Part shown: positions 44,323 to 55,717 of the stretch, one piece after another
Layout: every line of letters starts with the position of its first letter
Numbering within the stretch: the first letter of the stretch is position 1
NCBI GenBank assembly: GCA_012184525.1
Contig: WOFQ01000010.1
Span: forward strand, 124,001-188,000
Origin: Xenoacremonium recifei
Taxonomy: Eukaryota > Ascomycota > Sordariomycetes > Hypocreales > Nectriaceae
DNA: 64,000 bases
Direction of reading: 5' to 3'
The notes under the pieces: generated by a model
What the model was told of the DNA's origin: nothing
The model's input: the letters and a program-made list of their open reading frames with translations, nothing else
Database searches by the model: none
Position numbers and translations under genes: made by a program

Positions 44323-47042
44323 ATCGGCGGTGAGGTGACAGAAGAGGCGAGCAACGAGACCAGGAACTCTACAGAGTTAGCCAACCGGAATGTTCCACCA
44401 CGCAAAGGCGACGGACGGCCGACCGACGATGTGACGGACGGCGATTCCAGGAGGCGGGGAGGACGCGGTGGGAAGCGCGCGACGTTAAATTGAGGCGACT
44501 CGTCGACGGCAGCAAGATATTTTCACAGTACCGATAGGGGCGAGACGCGAAGCGGATAGTGGATGGTCGTGGCGGTCGTGATGGCGTTGATGGAGGGTGT
44601 GGCTGATGAAGGGTGAGAGTCGGAGTCGGTCGTTGATGAGGTCAAGCCCGGGCAGAAATGGGGGGGAAGGCCGTAGTGTAGTTGACGGATGGGAGGGCAC
44701 GACGGGCTCAGCGGAGCAGGTCGAATAACCTTTGACTTCGGCCGACAAGGTGTAAAAACGCCAAATAATCGGGCCTCAGGCAACCCAACAGAGAGGCTGG
44801 AGGCGCGCGATGACTGGCAGCTGCTGGCTCGCGAAGCGATTCCCGTGGCGATGCAGCGATGGCAGGGCGTGTTTCGTCGAGTTTCGTGATCCGGGTGGGT
44901 TTCGTGGCGGGAGTCCGCTGAAGTGGACGACCGGGAGATTGGCAGGTCAGGTCGCGCGCCGCGTGCGAATCGATCGGAAAACCAGATCAATCGCCTATGC
45001 CGTGCAGAGCGAGCGCTTTGCAACAGCTCCGAAGAATCTGCCCGTTATCGCCTCGATGCGTGGTCGCTCACCGCGGATGGGGATGGATGCGGGTGCGCGC
45101 GCTCTTCGCTGGAGGGGCGTCTCGGGGGCTGAGATGATCGATGGATGGATCGCTTCGCTATCTTCGGGCGACGACAGCTAACAGAGGTCGAATGCAGCGC
45201 TGCAACCACAGCAGGGCACAGGCATCACTCGTTCTCTGGGTGCTTCGTCTCGCGGCGACGGCGGCGTGCGGAGGGCGGGCAGGATCCGATCGTGCGGATG
45301 GTCGACGGCTGCGACAAAGACACTATACGGCCGCCTTTTTCGAGGATACTGGTAAGGTAAAGGACAAGGACGGGAATGGGGACTGGGAGTGGAAAAGGCG
45401 AGCCTGGAGAGTTTAGCCCAGAGTTGGCTCGGGTGGGGGCGCTTTGGCTCTTCTGGCTGGCTGGCTGGCTGCGCTTGGAGGCTGGAGAACGGAGGCTGAG
45501 GAGAAAGTAGAAGCAAGGCGGGCGGGAAAAAAAATTATGGATTGGGGAGAGCGAGCGAGCGAGCGAGCGCAGGGGAAGGGGGCGGGAGGCGAGAGGGAGG
45601 GAAAAATGGAAAGGATCACGACTTTTGCTGTCCATCTGGCAGCAGCGGCGATGGAATCTGACAGCCCTGTGGGCTTTTCCAGCGATACGGTTGTCCATCT
45701 CCCGCTGTAAGGCCATGTGCCCCCAGCCCTTCCAGGTGCTTCTAGTGCGGGCCGCCGCCACGCATATCTCGGACTGCGGTGCGTATTTGCCAGAACGCGC
45801 CGCGGAGCCACTTTTTCCGCCGCCGACTTAGGGGATTGCAGTCGGCACCTGAGGCATTAGCGTGAACTTGGTGCCTGAGGCAGCCACAAATCACGCGTCC
45901 TGGCAGCTCGTCCGCCGAATCGGTACCTCATTGAGTGCTCATTGAGCGCCGACCGCTGGATCCCTCGGCTGGAAGAACCCCGATGGTGAAAGTTGTTATC
46001 AGATATCAATATTCGGGGGTATCCAGCAAATATCCTCCCTTGCATCGCTGGCTACTTTCGTGTTCTCAACCATTGCGATTACACTCAATTACAAGCCCTA
46101 ATTGCCCCAGGTGTCGGCAAAAGTCAAGCATAGAGTCATGATAGAGCTCGGCATAATGAGGCGCGCCGCACTCATCAGACCACTTCCCAGGAGCACAGGC
46201 CAATGTCACACGGCTCCTCTGGTGATTCCCTCATTTCTGTGTCGCCGATGACTGCCGATGCTCTCCAAATTACCTCTTTGCTCTACATGTGAGGCAAGGC
46301 GCACATTAGTCTCATAAGCGCATTCAATGCTTTCCAAGCAGTCAAGATATTGCGACTGTAGTCGAAAACTACCGGCGCTCTTGTGATATTGTGGCACCTT
46401 TATGGCTAAACTCAGCGGGACCTATGCGCGGACCAACTTCAACTCTCACTTTAACGGCACATTCCAAAAGTCATCTTCGTCATGATTGCGAATGCCCTGA
46501 TCATAAAATAGGAATCTATTTGCAAGTACTCTGAAACGCCTAGGTTTTGCCGAGTACCATGTGTCATCGGGCTTCTTCCGCCTTGCATGAGAGGGATTCG
46601 GTCCAGATAACCACTTGTTATCAGACACTGCTCTATGCCGAGAAAATGGAGCCCAAGTTGAGTAGTTGCGCGAGCTTCTTCGCCTCTCAATAATCTGCGT
46701 AGCAAAAAATGCTGTAATTTTTGCCGTAGCGCCCTATGCTTGATCCATTCCTATCGCTCGCCTCTTGTCGATTCTCATAATGACCATGATCTATCCCTCC
46801 TGGCCGGCATGATTGATTCTCTCAGTGATGAATGTGGGACATGTTAGCTTGGAGCTCAAGCACGGACGTCGTCCCTTCTTTTCTCTGGCTGACGGTTTAT
46901 AATGTTGTCTTGAATCTCAAAGTGAAACCAGCCCCGCATGCTCCAACTCCCCTGAAGTAAATCAACAAGTCATAATGCGCTTTCAGCTCTGCAGAGCAAT
47001 AAGTGCTTCCCGAAGTTGCCTACAGTTGAAAAGCAATCTCTC
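44323..47042. other. 2.7-kb region upstream of the SOM1-like gene
   Basis: The left 1.5 kb is G+C-rich, with a long purine tract on + (45480-45620) and tetranucleotide repeats; it is likely the SOM1-like promoter and leader. From about 45850 to 47000 the sequence is plainer and more A+T-rich, with only short frames broken by stops. No gene or RNA is recognised. Confidence 0.45.
45455..45568. repeat. Tetranucleotide repeats (GGCT)4 and (GAGC)5 in a purine tract
   Basis: (GGCT)4 occupies 45455-45470 and (GAGC)5 45549-45568, within an almost pure purine tract that includes an A8 run. On the SOM1-like sense strand this reads as pyrimidines with CGCT repeats, about 1.1-1.2 kb upstream of its start codon. 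Confidence 0.8.
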
Positions 47043-47788
47043 TCAGTCGTCTTCAGGGGGCAGTTCGTCGTCGATGTATCGAATTAATGAGACCCGCATC
47101 TCAGTCGCATCGTTCCCTCGAAGCACGTCGCTCACAAAGTGCGCCTCGACTTGCATCTGAACCATCTCCAGGGCACCCCGCAAAACTCCACACAATATAT
47201 TTGAGTACCATAGTTGGTCTTGGGCTCGCCCATCGTCGGGCAGCTCGACGAAGTCTGCTAATGGATTCTCATCAAAAATGAGGGAGAATTGGTTGTTGTC
47301 GCTTGTCCAGTTTGTGACCTGAGGCGTGATATTGAGAAAGATCTTGAAGCCAACCTGTCCCGCATGTCAGCCACTTTCCCAAGGCATATCGCTTGAATTC
47401 AGGGGCTGTACCCTAGCTATCATGTCCGCGGTTTCTCGAAAATTGACACACCGCTTCATCGTATTTGACTTTGCAAGATAATCTTCGATGAGTCGGAGAC
47501 CAATGTTGTAGCCCATCTTATCGAGTTGCTTGTTAACTTCGGCATAATCGCTTTCAAAATCCTTGCAGAGCTGTGCCACAATCGTTCCGTACGTGAGGGT
47601 TACGAGCTCTGCGTTGACTTTGTCGATTCTCGTTCTGTATCTTCGTTAGACTGGGTCGTTGAATCGGGCCTGATGGAAGGCATACTTCCAGATTCTGCGA
47701 AACCGTTAGCACAAAGAGAGTCACTTCAAGGACTAAATAGATCTTCCACGTACTCCTCGCCAACCCGCGATGCTTTGCTTGCTGACAT
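47043..47788 (-). CDS. BET3: TRAPP complex subunit Bet3
   Basis: Four exons (47788-47754, 47694-47686, 47634-47412, 47354-47043) encode 192 residues. The spliced N-terminus is MSASKASRVGEEIWKTRIDK, followed by AELVTLTYGTIVAQLCKDF, MGYNIGLRLIEDYLAKS, FRETADMIARVGFKIFLNIT and NPLADFVELP, then WYSNILCGVLRGALEMVQM with the conserved acylated Cys. It is near-identical in layout to yeast Bet3 (GEEIWK, LTYG.IVAQLC). Bet3 is a core of TRAPP, which tethers ER-derived vesicles and activates Ypt1/Rab1. The second exon is only nine nucleotides and supplies the codons for Glu-Ile-Trp-Lys with its flanks. The third exon start was chosen at 47634 because it reproduces the yeast spacing between IWK and KVN; a second AG at 47644-47645, which would start the exon at 47643, adds three residues. 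Confidence 0.94.
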
Positions 47789-48181
47789 GGTCGGAATACC
47801 AGGGCCGTGCTTGAGGAGCTATGACGAATTGGACGTGCGCAGGTTATCTCGGGGTTATTTGACTCGTCGAAACAGAACGGAACGCTGGTTGCGAATGGGA
47901 TGAGGCGTCGAAGTAGCCCCTAGGCAGTCGAAGAGCAGAGCGAGGCTGTATAGAGTTAAGGTAGCTTGTTCGAACGTCACGCCCAACGCCGTCGGTGCAC
48001 GGAGGTGGGGGACACCGATAACCGGAACAACTAACGGCCCGCCCAAGACCATTTCCACCTGGGAGCAAGATCGTGAAAGTAGCAAGTAAATATCCAACTG
48101 TTATTGCTGCTGACAAGCTCTTCTTTTCTTTCCCGATTTGAGCCAATATCCTGCCAACTCACCGACCACGCGCAATACACG
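47789..48181. other. Divergent promoter, BET3 and SNRNP40
   Basis: About 390 nt between divergent start codons. No TATA box or repeat is seen; a shared promoter for two housekeeping genes. Confidence 0.45.
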
Positions 48182-49405
48182 ATGTCCGCAGAGAAACGTC
48201 CCGCCGACGACGACCCTGGGTCGTCCAAGATGCTCGTGAAGAGACAGAATGTTTCTTCGTCGACGAGTGCCCTCGCGCGACTCAATGCGTCTGGCAATGC
48301 CTTGATCCAGAGCGTGCGTGTTCCTTAGAAGAATATAGCCGTCTGTTTGCTGATATCACTAGGCTCCACGGACGAGTGGACTGCAAGCTCCCGTCATGGA
48401 ACTCTCTGGACACTCTGGGGAGATCTTCGCTGCCAAGTTTGATCCTACCGGGAACTTGATCGCTTCTGGGTCGATGGATCGAAGTTTGAGTATGTTTCCA
48501 GCTCCCACGAATTCACTGACAAAGTTTTTAACTGGTCATAGTGCTCTGGAGAACGTACGGCGACTGCGAAAACTATGGAATTTTAAATGGCCACAAGGGA
48601 GCGATCTTGGACCTCCAATGGTCCCGCGACTCCGAGATCCTATACTCAGCATCCGCCGACATGCACCTTGCGAGCTGGGATCTGACATCTGGTACCCGGA
48701 TACGACGATACGTCGGGCACGAAGAGATCATCAATACAATGGACATAAGCCGGAGAGGAGAGGAGATCCTTGTCAGTGGTAGCGACGATTCGACGATTGG
48801 CATTTGGGACCCGCGAAGCAAGAACGCCGCGGACTATATCCAAACAGAGTTTCCCATTACAGCTGTGGCCATATCGGAGGCAGGAAACGAGATTTATACG
48901 GGAGGCATCGACAATGACATTCGCGTATGGGATGTGAGGAAGAAAGCCGTCGTCTACTCGATGCTGGGACATACCGACACGATAATGTCGCTCAGGATAT
49001 CGCCTGACTCGCAATCGCTGTTATCCTATGCAATGGACTCGACTGTGAGGACGTGGGATATTCGGCCATTCGCACCAACCGAAAGGCATATCCGGACCTT
49101 CGATGGCGCAACAATGGGGCTGGAGAAGAACTTGATGGGTGCAAGCTGGGACTCTGATGGCAAGAAGATTGCAGCTGCATCTGGTGACGGCACAGTGATG
49201 GTGTGGTCAAGCGACACTGGAAAGCTCGCCTACAAACTCCCTGGCCACAGAGGGACAGTCAACTGTGCGGAGTTTGCTCCCGGAAAGGATCCCATACGTA
49301 AGTGTCACTGTTTTTGGTGCTTCGACTTTCAATTGCTGACAAAATCGCGTGCTAGTTCTCTCTGCGTCGTCGGATAAGAAGATGCTGTTGGGCGAGCTCA
49401 GATGA
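48182..49405 (+). CDS. U5 snRNP 40-kDa WD40 protein (SNRNP40/Spf38-like)
   Basis: Four exons (48182-48313, 48363-48489, 48542-49297, 49356-49405) encode 354 residues. A short disordered head (KRPADDDPGSSKMLVKRQN) precedes APRTSGLQAPVMELSGHSGE, the family-specific lead-in to the propeller. Seven WD40 blades follow, with clear 'GH...D..W' units such as NGHKGAILDLQWSRDSEILYS, VGHEEIINTMDISRRGEEIL and LGHTDTIMSLRISPDSQ. The end DKKMLLGELR fits the last strand. The protein is a stable component of U5 snRNP, contacting Prp8 in the spliceosome. All introns are 48-58 nt and canonical. It forms a divergent pair with BET3. Together with the CTNNBL1-like gene it is one of two spliceosome factors in this window, 33 kb apart, with no sign that the spacing means anything. 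Confidence 0.95.
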
Positions 49406-50836
49406 GATGAAAAAAATTACGTTCTATATGAGGATGGTAGGCATGAAACGATCTCCCAATTTCCAGACCGCTTCAAAGAAGGCCAGAGCAGGCCGTATCC
49501 GTCGGGAGGAGGTCGAACATCTTGGGATATCCAGGGCAGCAGTTCGCAGCTAGTAAAATGCTGGTGTGACACTGCGAGACACCGCCACGACCTGAGACTT
49601 GCGGTACCAAGAAAGGAGGTGCGGGGAAGGAAAGCCAAGGTTGGACTAGGAAAAGGAAGAGGCGGCCTCCAATGTGTCCTGGCGTTCGTCCGAGGAGTTG
49701 GGGGCTTGGATTGGCACATGAGATGCAGCCCGTGCAACAACGAAGATCGCGCGTCCGTCCTGAGGGTCAGGAACTCCTCCTCGGCAGGACAGAAGCTCAC
49801 AGGCCACCGGAATGATGATGCAATGAAGCGTGTTAATGCAAGATCATTTGAACGCGGGCTCTCCCTAAGAATAAAGTTAGCAACTTATCCTGCCATATGT
49901 CTTGATACCTGCTCCCGATACGAGCCTGCATGAATGCCCCGGCGACGTTTCAGGAACCTCGCGCTTAGCCCGGCCAATCAAGCGCCACTGCTTGGAGCTG
50001 CGCCACACCTCCAGCCATGCATATCCGTACCTGGAAAGTACCCTCATCCACAGGCCAGCACGGTCTGTTAATCGAAACCCGGCTCCAGGAGGTGAAACCA
50101 ACAATCCCGGCCCCGGCCCCTGACGGCAGGCTCCTTTCCACCTTCTGCAACACGCCAGTTGTCGCAGCATGGACTCCGCATCCTGACGAATCGATCCTGT
50201 GCATCGCCTCGGCCTCCTGACGCCTGCCCTGGCTCAGTGGGAAAGCACTCGCTGTGACGGCGATCCTTCTGCAGCTGCGGCGCAGAGACAGTCCGCTTCG
50301 CCCTTTGTATCGTATTGTGTCGCGCGAACCGTGTCTTGTCTTTGTCTTGACTTGCTTAACTCTTGCTCTTGTTCCACTCACTCTCCTCTAGCGAGATGCT
50401 TTCCCCGGACGCTGCAGCTGTGCAGAGCAGTGCTTCCCTTCGTTGATCCCTCTTCCCTTCGCTTCGCTTCCTCTCGCCGCCTGCCTCCTTCACATGACTT
50501 TTCTTGACCAACAGCTCTGCGAGCTCATCTCATCATTCCATTACCCAGGCGGCTTGTTTATTTGTGATACCCTCTAATCTGTCTCTCGAATCATTTCCTA
50601 GCTGGGAGCTGCTGTCCAACGTGGCCTTCGGAACTCCCACACAATCCCGACGATAATTCTCTGGTTATACGAGCCACGAGTCCCGCGTCGTATCCCCTCG
50701 CTTTCCCCCCAGCTTTGTTATCCATCATTCTTTTCCCTTTATTTCAGCATTCGCCAGGCGTCTTCCGCGTGGACTTCCGGCTTCAGAATACACCAATGCA
50801 GCGTGCTCCGATCTGGTATCAACCGCCGATAGAGCC
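49406..50836. other. Intergenic upstream of the two-helix membrane protein
   Basis: About 1.43 kb. The last 500 nt are pyrimidine-rich (CT runs near 50380-50500), consistent with a promoter and leader. Open frames on both strands overlap and lack any family resemblance. Confidence 0.4.
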
Positions 50837-52171
50837 ATGACGCAGGACGAGGCCTCGATGGAAAGGCTCCGAACAAACCTCATTCGACGGGCGCAAGCCG
50901 AGCGGCGGGGCGAGGGAGGCGAGAACATGTCAACCAGCAATGAGCCTTCTGGTATACAAGAGACCTCTCACACCCAGGGCTCACGCCTTCGTACCTTATT
51001 CCCGCGACTCTTTACACGCAGATTCCAAGATCCAGAAGCTGCGGATGCTGTCGTTGAGAGCCCCAAGACACCTGACTTCCGCACTCAGGCACCAGTTTTC
51101 CCATCGTCAAGGCCGACCACATCCAGTTTCTCGAGACCATGGACCAGCAGCTCCAATAGACCATCACCACAGCCTGAGACCGCCCAGGTCGGTACGGCTT
51201 CTTTATTGTCGCCGCAGGAGAGCAACCAGACTCTACTTTCTCAACCCGAGCCTGTCGCTGCTTCTCCAACATCTCACTCGGGTTCACATCATCGATCCCG
51301 GTTAGAAAGGTTTACGAGTCCTGATCCTGCAGAGGTTCACCTAGCCACACTTGCAGAAGATGGACGGCGACGCAGACGCAGACGACATACTCGGACAAGG
51401 TCTCATGGCGGTGGTCACCCAAGAAGATTTCTGTTCTGTTTCCCGTGGGTTAAGTCAAGACAAATTCGGTCCCAGATCCTTCGTTGTTTTGTGTCGGGCT
51501 CGTTCCTTATCATGCTTTTGACTGTCTGTAAGTGTTCACTGTCATTGCAGAGGCTCCTCCGGTAAACATGTGGCTCACCATGTCTAGATCTCGCCTTGCT
51601 ATTGACCAAGAACATCAATAGCAGTGAGATGACGATTTTCCTGATCCTGGTCATCATATTTGGCACTGTGTTCTTCTGCCACGGGCTCATTCGTCTGGTC
51701 ATGCTTGTCGTTCGTGGGGATAGAGACGACTCGGACATGTCTCAGCTACCTCAGATGTACGGTCCTGGTGGGTATGCGATACCATCACGTCCTATTCCCG
51801 TTGTCCTGGCCAGAGACGAAGAGGCAGTCGGTGTCGAGAGCGTGGCAACAAAGTCACAACCGCCAGCCTACGGGCTGTGGCGCGAGAGCGTGGTAAGTTG
51901 ACCAAGCTGGAATATGATGAACACGCAACTGATCAACGGATGGCAGCGAGTCGACCCAAACCGAATTTTCTGGCAGCGGACACCGAATGCTGATCAGATA
52001 CCGACTCGTCCTGAGACTCGATCTGGACCGAGACCACCCTCTTACATCTCAGAGGATGGTGTTTCCTATGTGGTAGAGGCGGTACCTCGATCTACAGTGC
52101 CTTCGACAGACGTCCCTCTACCGCCCCATCCGTCGGAAGTTGGACGAACGGCTTGGACGCCCACTCTATAA
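50837..52171 (+). CDS. Uncharacterised membrane protein with two helices
   Basis: Three exons (50837-51527, 51588-51892, 51947-52171) encode 406 residues. The first 190 residues are Ser/Pro/Arg-rich and disordered, ending in an Arg-rich basic cluster (about 174-190) followed by RRFLFCFPWVKSRQIRSQIL. Two hydrophobic helices come next: FVSGSFLIMLLTVYLALLL, completed across the first splice junction, and MTIFLILVIIFGTVFFCHGL. The C-terminal about 135 residues are cytosolic-type and Pro-rich (RPIPVVLARDEEAVGVE, PPSYISEDGVSYVVEAVPRS). A basic stretch before the first helix suggests the N-terminus faces the cytosol, giving a hairpin. There is no signal peptide. I recognise no family; a stress or endomembrane role is only a guess. 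Splicing is clean, so the gene is credible. Confidence 0.8.
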
Positions 52172-54936
52172 ATGAGGGGCTAGGCGGGGATTGGAAATGG
52201 ATCTCACGATAGCATCAAATCCGAGAGGACTAGGGCGTGCGTCATTTATGAATCGGACCAGTCTGGCACGATTCATTAATCGAAAAAGGGATTTCTCTCG
52301 GGGAAGAGGAATCCAGGGATTCGTATTCACCAGACGGGCTGGACCTTTCGATCGACACGGTCGACCCCGCGATAAGCAGCGTCACAGTTGGAGAAGACGG
52401 CCGTCACCTAATAGCCGGACTCTTCATCGAGATGGCATTGGGGGCAGAATTTTGGGGCTTGACGGAAATGACGCCTTTGCTCGACTATCCTTTGGCGAAC
52501 CTTCTGATGCTTTTCAGGCATCTGCGGGTCAAGATGCACTGTCATGAAACTAACGATATCAACGACAGTCGAGTTGTGATGCAACAAGAGCTGATGCTTC
52601 TGCATGAGCGGAATCTCCCTAGTAGCGGAAAAGGCTTGACAGGCTGTAGTGCTTGACCCTGGCGTTTGGCAACCAATCAGTTGCGCAGTACTTGGGAACC
52701 TGGTAGTGACGACCTGGAGTCCGATTCGTGTACTGTGTGATCGGAGCATGATGGGGATTTGGAACATGAAAACACGACGGCGTTTTCCGAGTGTCGAAGC
52801 TGGAAGGCGTTTGGAGTCATAGCTGAAGTCTTTTTTCTAATATGATTCCTCTTCATGGCAAAGAAGTTTCATCTCCAAAGTCGTCAATTCAGTGCCTCAC
52901 TTACAAGATACTAACAGTTGATTTCAGCCAGCTATTCCCAGCCATGTTGTAGCATCGCCGCAATGACCAGGTCGTCGACGTTGCTGGCGGCATATGTAAG
53001 GGAGCACAAGTCGGTGAGCCGTCTGCGAGTAGCCTCTGGTCATGAGTCGTCCGCGGCCTATGTCCTCTGTTGATCCATGGCAGCAGAATCACGCGTTTCC
53101 AGCCCCTGGTATCTGTGGCCCAGCGAGAAGTGAGGGCCCTCGAGCCGAGGCCGCTATGTAAGCCGTGTGTTTGAATCACCAACAACTGGAAAGCCAGCAA
53201 GCCATCCCGGACATTGGAAATGCAGACTTGTAATTCGATAGTCTCACCCTCGATCATGTGGCCTCGACGAGGTGATCTGCCTTTCCAACAAGGCGTCCTC
53301 ACTGCACATCTCTTGCCCCAGATAGGCCAAGTCCCAGACGCGGGCGAGTCAGCATGGGGTTTAGCTCGGGGGTCATTTTCCGCGCTGGGGGCGAGCGGAT
53401 GTTTCCCTTTCCTCGCAAGTCCCGTCCGTCCCTTCGCCTCCGATTGACTTTATCCCAAGGAGGGAGGGAGGGAGGGAAGGCGCGAGCAAGGGGCAAGGGG
53501 AAGGAGAGGAGGGGCGGCGCTTGCCTGCTTGCCAGGTCCGCTTTTCCGGCTGCGTGCTCCTTCCCATTCGATGGCCGGCTCAGCTCGCTCCTTCGTGGAG
53601 AGCGGCTTCTCCAACGAGAAAAGCCCAATGCCAGTGTAAATTGGCAGGCAAAGAGCCGCCGCGGCCCAATCCAATTGCTCGGGCAGGCAAGTTGCCGTGC
53701 GAGCTGCTGGCCCTGCTGGGACAGGACGGGACTGCCCAGTTCATTCCACTTGCGGTTTTCGCCCCCCCACAATCGTACCTGCTGGGTCAGGTCGGGATCC
53801 GTCCATCCATCCATCCCTCCTTCCCTCGCTCGCTCGCCCGCACGTCCGCCCACTTGCCTCCTCTCCCACTCGCTCTCCCCTCATTTATTATTTTCACTCT
53901 GCGCGCGAAAATTTTTCTCGATTTTCCTATCCTTTTATTTTCGCCGGGAGGGAACTCGTTGGTGACGTTGCAGTCGAACATCTCTCCGCTAAAGTTGGAA
54001 AACACTCCCAAACATCGCCGGGACAACTTATTCTCTTCTTATCCGAACCATCGAATAATCTCTTGATTTTCTTGAATTTAAAATACAAGGTGCGTTGGTG
54101 TTGTTGTATTTGTCTTTCTCTCTGTCGTCGCTCTCCGTCGCCGTCTCGTCGCCCCTGTCCTGGACGACCCCCTCCAAAGAAAAAAAAAACGACTTTGCGC
54201 AACGGTCGAACAACTCGTCGCAAAACCCGGTTCTGCCCCTCGTCGCATTCTTCAACATGGGTCACGGTGTATTTCGTGCATCCGGGCTTATATCGCTATC
54301 TGCCGGCCACGTTCCAGCCTCCTTGTGCGACCCGACATCTCGGCGCAAACTCCCCACCTACGGATCACGATGATCACGACGCAGACTTTGCGATTCGATG
54401 CGATGCCCTTCCGGAGTCGCAAACCTTGAATTGCAACTGGGGGAGTAGCCGAGATATGAGTCTGCCGCAAGTGAAGGATGCCGAAGATTTCGGATGCGAT
54501 ATGAAACTCAGGACTATCGGGAATTTGGGCCGAGTGCCTCGAGATTGGCTTTGAACATGAGCAGCCAGCGACGGCGCTCCAACTCGTTGGATACATCACG
54601 CTTGAGGTGCCCTGTTTCTTGAGACCTCGGCTGGGATGTCTGGTGTTTTGGCGCTCTCATTTCCAACTGGCGACCGCCGGCGCCCCCAATTCCTAATTTG
54701 CGCCGTCGCGTCGCAAGCGCCGATCCATTCATACCGAGACACAATGCTCAGTTCGATCGAGTCTCGCGACAAAGACAACCCCCGAGGTCATCAACCCCGC
54801 TTTCCAGTGCGGTAATGATGAGCCCGCATGGTATGGACAAGAGGAAGGGGGCGACTCGTTCGGGCGACACGGAGATGCACATATGAATGCGCGTCATAAT
54901 GCTGACTTGGGATGCCACAGACAATTACTATTCATC
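52172..54936. other. 2.7-kb region upstream of the GIS2-like gene
   Basis: Left part: the 3' flank of the membrane protein, with a 118-codon + frame (52191-52547) that lacks family resemblance. From 53400 on there are purine then pyrimidine tracts with tetranucleotide repeats, followed by an A10 run near 54180. The right end probably holds a leader intron ending in CCACAG just before the GIS2 start. Nothing else is recognised. Confidence 0.45.
53457..53838. repeat. (AGGG)n, (CCAT)n and (CGCT)n simple repeats
   Basis: An AGGG-type purine repeat spans 53457-53480. A CCAT triple repeat near 53802-53815 runs into TCCCTCCTTCCCTCGCTCGCTCGCCCG at 53816-53838, read as four short runs. The layout matches the promoter of the SOM1-like gene, which also combines a pyrimidine tract with CGCT repeats on the sense strand. 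Confidence 0.75.
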
Positions 54937-55717
54937 ATGTCTTCTCTCTCTCGACGTGCTTGCTACAAGTGTGGCAATGTTGGCCACTACGCCGAGGTCT
55001 GCTCCTCTGCTGAGCGTCTCTGCTACAACTGCAAGCAGCCTGGTAAGGGTTTCCCCGCGCCAGCCGCATGAACGCCCTCTGACAAATGATATCCAGGCCA
55101 CGAGTCCAACGGCTGCCCTCTGCCCCGTACCACCGAGGCGAAGCAGTGCTACCACTGCCAGGGTCTTGGCCACGTCCAGGCCGACTGCCCGACTCTTCGC
55201 CTGAGCGGCACTGGCACCAGCGGCCGCTGCTACAACTGCGGACAGCCCGGCCACTTGGCTGTATGTCCCATCTAATCTGCGTTTGCGTCGAGAGTTATGG
55301 TTCACTAACAACATATTATAGCGTGCTTGCCCCAACCCCGTTGGCCCTGCCATGGGCCGTGGCGCCCCCATGGGTCGTGGCGGCTACGCTGGCGGCTACG
55401 GCCGTGGCGGTTTTGCTGGTGGCCCTCGTCCCGCCACTTGCTACAAGTGCGGTGGTCCTAACCACTTTGCTCGGGACTGCCAGGCCCAGGCCATGAAGTG
55501 CTATGCTTGCGGCAAGCTCGGCCACATCAGCCGTGACTGCACTGCTCCCAACGGCGGCCCTCTCAACACTGCGGGTAAGACCTGCTACCAGTGCGGCGAG
55601 GCTGGCCACATCTCCCGGGACTGCCCTCAGAAGAACGCCCCCGGCGAGATCCCCGCCGAGGTCGACCTGAGCAACGTCGCTGCTGCGCCCGTTGCCCCCA
55701 TTGCCCCCGTGGCTTAA
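54937..55717 (+). CDS. GIS2: CCHC zinc-knuckle protein, GIS2/CNBP family
   Basis: Three exons (54937-55042, 55097-55260, 55322-55717) encode 221 residues. Seven CCHC knuckles (C-x2-C-x4-H-x4-C) can be counted: CYKCGNVGHYAEVC, CYNCKQPGHESNGC, CYHCQGLGHVQADC, CYNCGQPGHLARAC, CYKCGGPNHFARDC, CYACGKLGHISRDC and CYQCGEAGHISRDC. Two of them are split by introns. Between knuckles four and five lies a Gly/Arg-rich RGG-like spacer (MGRGAPMGRGGYAGG). The Ala/Pro tail is short. Gis2 and CNBP bind single-stranded RNA or DNA, associate with polysomes and enter stress granules. An in-frame ATG at 54883 would add 18 residues, but the sequence just before the chosen ATG reads like an intron end (branch-like CTGAC, then CCACAG). 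Strong C-ending codon bias suggests high expression. Confidence 0.95.

Noticed and set aside
13796..49405. Linkage of two spliceosome genes (CTNNBL1-like and SNRNP40) as a meaningful cluster
   Set aside because: They are 33 kb apart with unrelated genes between them.
52191..52547. 118-codon + frame after the membrane protein gene
   Set aside because: No recognisable motif, and composition resembles 3' flank; cannot be supported.
53299..53965. Open frames of 184 and 203 codons in the GIS2 upstream region
   Set aside because: They translate simple repeats and pyrimidine tracts and overlap on opposite strands; best explained as promoter sequence.
54883..54936. In-frame upstream ATG adding 18 residues to GIS2
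   Set aside because: The segment reads like an intron end (CTGAC branch, CCACAG acceptor), and the family starts close to the first knuckle.
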